NCBI GenBank assembly: GCA_029553375.1 | Contig: JAKPCH010000018.1 | Coordinates: 60,616-124,615, forward strand | Source: Deltaproteobacteria bacterium | GTDB lineage: Bacteria > Desulfobacterota > Syntrophia > Syntrophales > UBA8958 | Direction: 5' to 3' | DNA: 64,000 nt | In this document: positions 40,639-47,738 of the stretch, piece after piece | How the letters are laid out: every line of letters starts with the position of its first letter | How positions within the stretch are numbered: the first letter of the stretch is position 1 | Translations under genes and position numbers: made by a program | The notes under the pieces: generated by a model | The model's input: only the letters and a program-made list of their open reading frames with translations | Told to the model about the DNA's origin: nothing | The model's database searches: none

Positions 40639-40678
40639 ACTACACAAGTAGTATAAGAAGCCCTTTCCCATGAGTCAA
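40639..40678 (-). promoter_or_regulatory. Promoter of the TrmB-cyclase-Liv operon with overlapping operator-like repeat
   Basis: On the minus strand TTGACT (40678-40673), 17 bases and TATACT (40655-40650) form a near-consensus promoter. The inverted repeat ACTAC-ACAA-GTAGT (40639-40652) overlaps the -10, as an operator for the TrmB-type regulator would. Start of transcription would be about 90 bases before the GTG start. Confidence 0.6.
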
Positions 40679-40717
40679 GCCCTTTTTATCCGGTCACCAG
40701 GAGAGGGAGGCGACTGT

Positions 40718-40981
40718 TCAACCCTTCCGGAGGACCATGCGGATAGCGAGAGAGGGGAAGAGAAAGAACATCAAGGCGCTCACCTTGGCGTAGGCCAGGG
40801 AGCCGTAAACCGTGAGGGCGATGTCGTTTCCGGAGAGTCCGAACACCGAGCCGTGGATGTTGTTGATCGAGTCTTGGATCGCCAGGTAGGCCGCGGCGGA
40901 GATCACGATCAACGCCAGGGAGAACCAGAAACACCACAGAAGCACCTCTGCCGCTTTTCCAAAGAATTCCTTAACCTCCAT
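40718..40981 (-). CDS. Small inner-membrane protein, 87 residues (DUF6868-like)
   Basis: ATG 40981 follows GGGAGGTGGGGG. The 87-residue protein has two hydrophobic helices (VLLWCFWFSLALIVISAAAY and AYAKVSALMFFLFPSLAI) separated by NNIHGSVFGLSGNDI. The pattern HG..F.LS..., YG..AY.K, P.LAIR is what I remember of the DUF6868 proteins found in deltaproteobacteria. Function unknown. Two upstream in-frame ATGs would extend it but lack the good site. Confidence 0.7.
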   Translation of the reverse strand: MEVKEFFGKAAEVLLWCFWFSLALIVISAAAYLAIQDSINNIHGSVFGLSGNDIALTVYGSLAYAKVSALMFFLFPSLAIRMVLRKG

Positions 40982-41118
40982 ATCCCCCACCTCCCTGTTC
41001 ATCTGTCCCGGTCGATCACTCATAACACAACCCCCGTGGGACGCCAATATATACCTCGTTTGCCCCTTGACAGGTAAGGGCCTATTGCCTACCCTGGCCC
41101 CAAATGGGAGGTGAGGCC

Positions 41119-41577
41119 TTGAGATTGAAAACCGGCGACGAGGCCCCGGAGTTTTCCTTGGCGGCCCATGACGGCTCCAGTGTGACCTTGACGGATTACC
41201 GGGGGAGAAAGGTCCTTTTGTATTTTTACCCCCGCGCCGGGACCTCCGGGTGCACCCGCCAGGCCGAGGCGGTACGGGAGGCACGGGCGGAACTGGCAAG
41301 GAAGGGTATCGAACCCCTGGGGATCAGTCCGGACAAGCCACAGACCTTGAGGGGTTTCCACGAGCGTCTCGGCCTGAACTTTACCCTCCTGTCCGATTCT
41401 GATCGGTCCGTGGCGGCGGCCTATGGGGTCTTGGGTGAGAAGAGCCTTTACGGCAAGAAGGTCGTGGGCGTCATCAGGTCCGTCATGGTCATAGATGAAA
41501 GAGGCAGGGTCCTGGGGGCCCGTTACGGGATCAAACCGGAGGAAACCGTCCCCCTGGCCCTATCCTTCCTACCGTAG
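41119..41577 (+). CDS. BCP-type peroxiredoxin
   Basis: The 152-residue thiol peroxidase has the AhpC/TSA fold with LLYFYPRAGTSGCTRQAEA, in which the Cys is the peroxidatic residue. The usual resolving Cys five residues later is missing (QAEAVREA), so it is a 1-Cys type or uses another thiol. I choose TTG 41119 because GGGAGGTGA precedes it at proper distance; ATG 41104 overlaps that site and has none of its own. It diverges from the small membrane protein. Confidence 0.85.
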   Translation: MRLKTGDEAPEFSLAAHDGSSVTLTDYRGRKVLLYFYPRAGTSGCTRQAEAVREARAELARKGIEPLGISPDKPQTLRGFHERLGLNFTLLSDSDRSVAAAYGVLGEKSLYGKKVVGVIRSVMVIDERGRVLGARYGIKPEETVPLALSFLP

Positions 41578-41605
41578 GAGAGCTTCTGAGGCGAGTTTCC
41601 CGAGG

Positions 41606-41737
41606 TCATTTCGTTTTCTGCGGTGCCTTGAGTCCTTCGGCCCTCATGGCCCGGGCCCTCTCCTTCAGACGCTTCTTGCGGCGTCTCCTTCTCCGATCCA
41701 GTTCCTTGCGCCTTTCGATCTTCTTGTGCTTGGACAT
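41606..41737 (-). CDS. Very basic 43-residue protein
   Basis: ATG 41737 follows a perfect GGAGG, and the frame ends with TGA at 41606. It codes for 43 residues with 22 Lys/Arg; the middle has six consecutive Arg (DRRRRRRKKR). This composition suggests an RNA- or ribosome-associated protein. I recall similar tiny basic proteins (DUF6800) in related bacteria, but I cannot verify homology. It is divergent from nothing obvious and lies between the peroxiredoxin and an MBL gene. Confidence 0.7.
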   Translation of the reverse strand: MSKHKKIERRKELDRRRRRRKKRLKERARAMRAEGLKAPQKTK

Positions 41738-41790
41738 CAAAAAACCTCCCCATGGGAAAACGGTCGCTTTGGGACGCCCTATCTACCCCT

Positions 41791-42738
41791 TCAGGCCTCG
41801 ATAGTCAAGCCGTCATAAGCCAGGTCGATGACGAGGGGACAATGGGGGGCGAAGATCTTGAGATACTCCCGGGCGTCGGCGAGGATCTTGTCGAGCTCCT
41901 CGTCGTCGAAGGTATGTTCCGAGTGGAAGAGGCACAGGCGCTTGATCCCGGAATGCACCGCCATCTCCACTCCCGTGATGTTGTTCGAGTGTCCCCAGTT
42001 TTCCTTGGGTCCCACGGCGTCCACGTAGGTGTATTGGGCGTCGAAGACGAGCAGATCGGCCTTGCTTACGAATTCGAGATAGGCCGCCGAAAAGGCCCTG
42101 TCTTCGTCTTTATGTTCCGCGTCGGTGGAATAGACGACCTTTTTCCCCCCATGGACGAAGGAATAGCCGTACGAGTCGCCCGGGTGGACCTGTTTCAGGG
42201 TCGTCACGGTCAGGGGTCCGATCTCGTATGTCCGCCCCGCCTCGAGGGTGATGAAGGAGATCTCCGCCGCCATCGCCTTCAGGGGGACGGGGAAGAAGGG
42301 GGTACGCTGCTGGGTTTCGAAGATCGCGCCCAGGTCGGGGTGGAGGCCGTAGATCAGAATCTTGTTGCCTTTGCCATAGGCGGGGGTGAAGAAGGGGAAA
42401 CCCTGGATGTGGTCCCAATGGGGATGGGAGAGGAAGATGTGGAAGGTCGCCGGTCCTTTGGATGCCGCCCGGTGGCCGAAATCGCGCAGCCCCGTCCCGG
42501 CGTCGCACAGGAAGTAATCTTGCCCCACCCCTCGGATCTCCACGCAGGACGTGTTGCCGCCGTATGTGCCCCGGGCGGCGAAGGGGAGGGCGCCGTCGAG
42601 GAAACGCTCTATGTCCGTCTCCGATCGGAGTTCCCGATCTCGGGCGGCCCGGACGGCAGCGGCGATCTTCTTGCGGACCTTCTCCGCCGTTAAGGGAGCG
42701 GGCAGGGACCCCCGGGATCCCCAAAAATGTAGCTCCAT
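41791..42738 (-). CDS. MBL-fold metallo-hydrolase
   Basis: The 315-residue protein has the beta-lactamase superfamily core HLSHPHWDHIQGFPF (metal ligands) and CDAGTGLRDFG, with the leading motif MELHFWGSRGSLPAP that marks the subgroup with GxRGSxP near the start. An insert of about 40 residues follows this motif. The substrate is unknown; relatives include cyclic-nucleotide and RNA-processing phosphodiesterases. The start follows GGAAGGAAG. It is paralogous to the gene at 51192. Confidence 0.85.
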   Translation of the reverse strand: MELHFWGSRGSLPAPLTAEKVRKKIAAAVRAARDRELRSETDIERFLDGALPFAARGTYGGNTSCVEIRGVGQDYFLCDAGTGLRDFGHRAASKGPATFHIFLSHPHWDHIQGFPFFTPAYGKGNKILIYGLHPDLGAIFETQQRTPFFPVPLKAMAAEISFITLEAGRTYEIGPLTVTTLKQVHPGDSYGYSFVHGGKKVVYSTDAEHKDEDRAFSAAYLEFVSKADLLVFDAQYTYVDAVGPKENWGHSNNITGVEMAVHSGIKRLCLFHSEHTFDDEELDKILADAREYLKIFAPHCPLVIDLAYDGLTIEA

Positions 42739-42870
42739 TTTACACTTCCTTCCGGGGAAACGGTAGCTTTTGTAAGCCCTGAAGTCAATTGCTTTGTTTT
42801 TTTCCTCGAGGGTCTTTACAGGGGGACAAGAGTAGTTTAAAGAGAGGCCTTCGGTGGTGGGTGACTTTAG

Positions 42871-43815
42871 ATGACCGAGAGGATTCGCATCGTCTTTATG
42901 GGGACGCCGGAGTTCGCCGTGCCTCCCCTGAGGGCCCTTGTCAAGGCGGGGTTCCATGTAGCGGCGGTCGTGACCCAGCCCGACCGTCCCGGTGGCCGGG
43001 GCCGCCGCCTCCTCGAGCCCCCCGTCAAGGCGACGGCGCGGCTGTACGAGCTGCCCGTGATTCAGCCCGAAAGGGTCAGGGACGAAAGCTTCCTGTCCCT
43101 TTTCAAGGATCTTGCCCCCCACCTGGTGGTGGTGGCCGCCTTCGGTCAGATCCTCCCGCGGGTGATCCTCGACACCCCACCTTTGGGCTGCCTCAATGTC
43201 CACCCTTCCCTCTTGCCCCGATACCGGGGTGCCGCTCCCATAAACTGGACCCTCATCAGGGGTGAAACCGTGACGGGGGTTACGATCATGCTCATGGACG
43301 AAGGGGTGGACACGGGGGATATCCTCCTCCAGAAGGAGACGCCCATCGCGGCGGGGGAGAACTACGATTCCCTCCATGAGCGTCTCTCCTTGATGGGAGC
43401 GGAGCTCCTCGTCGAGGCGATCCCGGCCTGGGAGCGGGGGCAACTCTCCCGCCGCCCTCAGGATCACGAGGGGGCGACCTACGCCCCGCGCTTGAAGAGG
43501 GAGGACGGTTTGATTCGTTGGGAGCGGGGAGGACGGGAGGTCGTCAATCTCATCCGGGGCCTTTCCTCCGTCCCCGGGGCCTATACCTATCTCGAGGGGA
43601 GGATCTTGAAGGTCTTCGCGGCCCGGTTTACGACCGGGGATACGGGTGTCCCCCCCGGTACCGTCGGCAAGGGCGACGGCAGGGAGATCCCCGTGTCTGT
43701 GAGCGACGGTTGGGTCTCCCTCCAGGAGGTCCAACTGGAAGGGAAGAAAAAGATGGCGGCGGCCGATTTCCTCCGTGGTTTCCCCCTCTCCCCGGGACGG
43801 CGCCTTGGTCAGTAA
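42871..43815 (+). CDS. fmt: Methionyl-tRNA formyltransferase
   Basis: Fmt formylates initiator Met-tRNA with 10-formyl-tetrahydrofolate. The 314-residue protein begins IRIVFMGTPEFAVPPLRALV and has the active-site segment NVHPSLLPRYRGAAPINW. It is followed five bases later by rsmB, the usual fmt-rsmB pair. The upstream gap of 130 bases holds a weak promoter-like TTTACA. Confidence 0.95.
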   Translation: MTERIRIVFMGTPEFAVPPLRALVKAGFHVAAVVTQPDRPGGRGRRLLEPPVKATARLYELPVIQPERVRDESFLSLFKDLAPHLVVVAAFGQILPRVILDTPPLGCLNVHPSLLPRYRGAAPINWTLIRGETVTGVTIMLMDEGVDTGDILLQKETPIAAGENYDSLHERLSLMGAELLVEAIPAWERGQLSRRPQDHEGATYAPRLKREDGLIRWERGGREVVNLIRGLSSVPGAYTYLEGRILKVFAARFTTGDTGVPPGTVGKGDGREIPVSVSDGWVSLQEVQLEGKKKMAAADFLRGFPLSPGRRLGQ

Positions 43816-43819
43816 CGCC

Positions 43820-45178
43820 ATGGCGCATCGGCCGACAGCCGCCAATGCGGCACGTTATTGGGCCGTCCATATCCTCAATTGCCTGGAGAAAGGCCGTTCC
43901 TTCGCCGAGAGCCTCCTGGATCGGTGCCTGAGGAAGAACATCCCCGATCCCAGAGACCGGCGGCTGCTGACGGAGCTGGTCTACGGCACCCTCCGGATGA
44001 GGGGTTACTGCGATTGGCTCATCGGCCGTTATCTGAAAAGACCCCTCGCCTCCCTCAACCCCCCCGTTTTGAACATCCTCCGTACGGGTCTCTACCAGCA
44101 CTTCCACATGGACAGGATACCCCCCTTCGCCATCGTCCACGAGGCGGTGAAACTCACGAGGGAGTTTCGAGGGGGCAGCGAGGACTTGGTGAATGCCGTC
44201 CTCAGGAGGGTATTCCGTTGTCATTCCGAGCCGCCGCTCCCGCGCCTGGAACGGGAGAGTCCCTTGTATCTCTCCATCGTCCATTCCCATCCCCTATGGC
44301 TTGTGGAGAAGTGGCTGGACCTCTTCGGCCCCCAGGAGACGGAGGCCCTCTGCCGCGCCGACAACGCCGTGCCGCCCGTCGTGGTGAGGGTTAATACCTT
44401 GCGTGCCGACCGGGAATCGGTTAGGGAAGGCCTGACGGCGGAGGGGATGAGGGCGGAAGAGACGCCGTACTCCCCCGACGGTCTTATTGTCAAGGATGCC
44501 CGGCAGCCCCTCTGGGAAACGGCCGCCTACAAGCGGGGGGAGATCCAGGTCCAGGACGAGGCCTCCCAGCTCGTTTCCTATTGCCTGGCGCCGCGAAGGG
44601 GTGAGGTGATCCTCGACCTCTGCGCCGGTGTGGGGGGGAAGACGAGCCACATGGCCGCCCTGATGGGAAACGAGGGCCGGATCGTCGCCGTGGATGCCAG
44701 TGTCGGGAGACTGCAGGCCCAGCGGCGCCTCCTCGAGCGACTGGGGGTCCGGATCGTAACTCCCTTGAGGGCGGACGCGACGCAGGATTTGGGACCCGAG
44801 TTCTTGGCGGCCTTCGACCGGGTCCTCGTCGACGCCCCCTGTTCCGGTTTGGGGACCCTGAGGCGCGCCCCGGAGATAAGATGGCGGAGGGACACGTCCC
44901 GTCTGGACAAGATGACCTCCCTCCAGCGTCTGCTCCTCCGGCGGGCCGCCGCCTATGTGCGGCCGGGGGGGGTGGTAGTATACGCCACCTGTAGTGTCTT
45001 GCCCGAGGAGAATGAAGAGATCGTAGGGGACTTCTTAGATGAGAACGGGGGGTTCGAGGTGGCCGGGCCGGAAGGCCTGGATCCCTCGCTCACGGACGGG
45101 GACGGCTTCTTCCGCACCTATCCCCACCGGCACGACACGGACGGCTTTTTCGGGGCCGTCTTGATCCGCAGGAGTTAG
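43820..45178 (+). CDS. rsmB: 16S rRNA m5C967 methyltransferase RsmB
   Basis: RsmB methylates C967 of 16S rRNA. The 452-residue protein has an N-terminal NusB-like RNA-binding domain (ARYWAVHILNCLE) and the C-terminal SAM-dependent m5C domain with LDLCAGVGGKTSHMA, DAPCSGLGTLRRAPE and the catalytic Cys in YATCSVLPEENEE. I use ATG 43820, five bases after fmt; upstream sites extend into fmt and look less likely. Confidence 0.93.
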   Translation: MAHRPTAANAARYWAVHILNCLEKGRSFAESLLDRCLRKNIPDPRDRRLLTELVYGTLRMRGYCDWLIGRYLKRPLASLNPPVLNILRTGLYQHFHMDRIPPFAIVHEAVKLTREFRGGSEDLVNAVLRRVFRCHSEPPLPRLERESPLYLSIVHSHPLWLVEKWLDLFGPQETEALCRADNAVPPVVVRVNTLRADRESVREGLTAEGMRAEETPYSPDGLIVKDARQPLWETAAYKRGEIQVQDEASQLVSYCLAPRRGEVILDLCAGVGGKTSHMAALMGNEGRIVAVDASVGRLQAQRRLLERLGVRIVTPLRADATQDLGPEFLAAFDRVLVDAPCSGLGTLRRAPEIRWRRDTSRLDKMTSLQRLLLRRAAAYVRPGGVVVYATCSVLPEENEEIVGDFLDENGGFEVAGPEGLDPSLTDGDGFFRTYPHRHDTDGFFGAVLIRRS

Positions 45179-45184
45179 AAAGCC

Positions 45185-45589
45185 ATGAGAAAGTTTTTGC
45201 TGGTCTTGTCCCTGGGCTTTGTCTTCGCCTGTGCCACTCCGGGGCCGGTTTTGTATCCCAACGCCCATCTCAAGAAGGTGGGGGAGGAGCAGGCCCGGAG
45301 GGACATCGCCGCCTGTGAACAGTTGGCCCAGGCATACGTGGAGTCGGATGAGGGCAAGAAGGTGGCCATGAGCACCGCCGCCGGCGCCGCCGGGGGCGCC
45401 GTGGTCGGCGGGGCCGTCGGGGCCGTGACGGGGCACCTTGGCCGGGGACTGGGGGTCGGGGCCGCGGGTGGGGCGGCCGCCGGCCTGGTGCGCGGGGTTG
45501 CCAAGGCCTCGGAACCCTCCCCCCTCTACAAGCGGTTTGTGGAGAGATGTCTCAGGGAGCGGGGTTATGAACCCCTGGGCTGGCGATAG
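45185..45589 (+). CDS. Glycine-zipper lipoprotein
   Basis: The 134-residue protein has a signal peptide ending in the lipobox VFAC (Cys 16). The middle, about residues 60-105, is an alanine-glycine helix with a glycine every few residues (AAGAAGGAVVGGAVGAV), a glycine zipper that packs in membranes. It is in the same direction as rsmB, six bases after its stop. It could be an outer-membrane stress or structural lipoprotein. Function is not known. Confidence 0.8.
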   Translation: MRKFLLVLSLGFVFACATPGPVLYPNAHLKKVGEEQARRDIAACEQLAQAYVESDEGKKVAMSTAAGAAGGAVVGGAVGAVTGHLGRGLGVGAAGGAAAGLVRGVAKASEPSPLYKRFVERCLRERGYEPLGWR

Positions 45590-45643
45590 AGGACCCGGGA
45601 TCCCTGGTGAGGAAAGGATAAATTATCTCAGAAAGGAAAGATC

Positions 45644-47722
45644 ATGAGCGAAGAGATTATCTGGAAGAAGACCCATTGCGCCCGCATGGACCACGGGGGG
45701 TGCGCCCTCCTGGTGGGTGTCAAGGACAACCGTATCGTCTCGATCAAGGGGGACCCCGACGGTTTCTTGAATCAGGGCTACATCTGTCCCAAGGGCGCCC
45801 TTTCCGGGGAGCGCCTCAACCATCCGTCGCGTCTCCGCCGCCCCCTGAGGCGCGCGGGGGCCCGGGGGGAGGGGAAATGGCAGCCCATCTCGTGGGAGGA
45901 GGCCCTGGGGACCATCGCGGAAAACCTCAGGGCGATCCGGGAAAAACACGGTGCCCGGGCCGTGGCCTTCGGCGTGGGCATGCCCAAGGGCCTCGACCAC
46001 TTTTTCCAGATCCGCCTGGCTAATCTTTTCGGTTCCCCCAACGTCGTGGCCTCCCAGGACGTCTGCCACGCCCCGCGGGAGATCACGGGGATCCACACCT
46101 GCGGGTTCTACCCCGTCGTTGATCTCCACCACAAGAGCGCCCTCGTCGTCCTCTGGGGCAGCAACATCACCTCCACCAACGAAGAGGGGGAGATCAACAG
46201 CCTCTTGATGAGGCAGCTCAAAGAGGGGACGGACCTCATCGTCATCGACCCGCGGCGGATTGATCTCGTGTCGAAGGCCAAGATGTGGCTTCGCCTCCGG
46301 CCCGGGACGGACGCCGCCCTGGCCCTGGCGTTTCTCAACGTCATCATCGAGGAAGGGCTCTACGACCGGGAGTTCGTCGAGAAATGGACCCATGGGTTCC
46401 CGGACCTCGCCCGCCACGTGCGGGACTACACCCCCGAGAAGATGGCCGGTGTGACCTGGGTCCCCGCCGACGACATCCGCCGGGCCGCCCGGGCCTACGC
46501 CGCCGCCAAGCCGGCCGCCCTCCAGTGGGGAAACCCCATCGAGCACAACATCCACACCTTCGATGCCACCCGAGCCCTCATCTGCCTCATGGCCGTCACG
46601 GGCAACCTGGACGTCCCCGGGGGGAACGTGGAGGCCCGGGACCCGAAAATCATGGGCCTCGGCCCCTTCGTGCGGGCAGACCTCATCCCCGAGAAGCGCA
46701 AAGAGATGATCAGCGCCTACCACGGGATCATCCCACGCCTCATGACCGTCTCCCCCGCCTATTTCCGCAAGGCCGTTCTGGAAGGAGTCCCTTATCCCGT
46801 CCGCGGTTTCTACGCCATGTGCTCCAACCCCATGCTCTCCTACGCCGACAGCGAACTCACGTACAAAGCATTGACGTCTTTGGATTTCTTCGCGATCTCG
46901 GACGTTTTCATGACCCCCTCGGCGGCTTTGGCCGACATCGTCCTGCCCGCGGCGACCTCCTTCGAATACGACGACATCGGCCATTACGGCATCGGTCACG
47001 GTTATATCCTCGCCCGGCCCCAGGTGGTGGAGCCCCCCGAGGAATGCTGGCCGGACCCGAAGATCATCAACGAGCTGGGGAAGCTCATGACCCCGCCGGA
47101 GCTCTGGCATGACGACTGGCGGAGGTTTCTCGACGATCTCCTCGCCCCCGCCGGCCTGACCTATGGGGAGTTCTGCCAGAGGGGTTATCTCAAGGGTCCC
47201 GATATCCCGCGGGGATACGAGGCCAAGGGTTTCAAGACGCCGACGACGAAGGTGGAGTTGGTCCTCTCCGTGGCCGAGAAATTCCGCCTCAAGCCCCTGC
47301 CCTCTTTCGACGGCTTCCCCGAGGCGGAGGACGACTCCTATCCCCTCCTCCTCACCAGCGCCAAGAGCCGCTATTATCTCCACTCCTCCTACCGCTGGAT
47401 CGAAAGACTAAGAAAGCTCCGCCCGGAACCGTTGGTGGAGATCCATCCCGAAACGGCCAAAGGTCTCGGCATCTCCGAGGGCGACGAGGTCCTCATCGAG
47501 ACCCCCAGGGGCGGTATCATACAGAAGGCCCGCCTCTGCGAGGGCATCGATCCCCGCGTCGTATGCGCCGCCCATGGATGGTGGTTCCCCGAGGGGGATC
47601 CGGCGACCCAGTACGAATGGCGGCGTTCGAACTTCAACATGCTGACCTCCGTGGAGAGATTGGGGAAGGAATACGCCACGCCGAACCTCAAGGCCCTCCC
47701 CTGCCGCATCCGCAAGCTCTGA
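45644..47722 (+). CDS. Molybdopterin oxidoreductase, Cys-ligand subfamily (acetylene-hydratase-like)
   Basis: The 692-residue protein is a DMSO-reductase-family catalytic subunit. Its N-terminal cluster motif reads HCARMDHGGC...ICPKG, where the second usual Cys is Met. Cys 141 in ASQDVCHAPREITG lies where the metal ligand Cys is in acetylene hydratase. No twin-arginine signal is present, so it is probably cytoplasmic. No beta-subunit or electron-transfer gene is nearby. The C-terminal molybdopterin-guanine-dinucleotide domain is complete. Mo or W, and the substrate, are unknown. Confidence 0.88.
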   Translation: MSEEIIWKKTHCARMDHGGCALLVGVKDNRIVSIKGDPDGFLNQGYICPKGALSGERLNHPSRLRRPLRRAGARGEGKWQPISWEEALGTIAENLRAIREKHGARAVAFGVGMPKGLDHFFQIRLANLFGSPNVVASQDVCHAPREITGIHTCGFYPVVDLHHKSALVVLWGSNITSTNEEGEINSLLMRQLKEGTDLIVIDPRRIDLVSKAKMWLRLRPGTDAALALAFLNVIIEEGLYDREFVEKWTHGFPDLARHVRDYTPEKMAGVTWVPADDIRRAARAYAAAKPAALQWGNPIEHNIHTFDATRALICLMAVTGNLDVPGGNVEARDPKIMGLGPFVRADLIPEKRKEMISAYHGIIPRLMTVSPAYFRKAVLEGVPYPVRGFYAMCSNPMLSYADSELTYKALTSLDFFAISDVFMTPSAALADIVLPAATSFEYDDIGHYGIGHGYILARPQVVEPPEECWPDPKIINELGKLMTPPELWHDDWRRFLDDLLAPAGLTYGEFCQRGYLKGPDIPRGYEAKGFKTPTTKVELVLSVAEKFRLKPLPSFDGFPEAEDDSYPLLLTSAKSRYYLHSSYRWIERLRKLRPEPLVEIHPETAKGLGISEGDEVLIETPRGGIIQKARLCEGIDPRVVCAAHGWWFPEGDPATQYEWRRSNFNMLTSVERLGKEYATPNLKALPCRIRKL

Positions 47723-47738
47723 CGGCGCGACGGGGATA

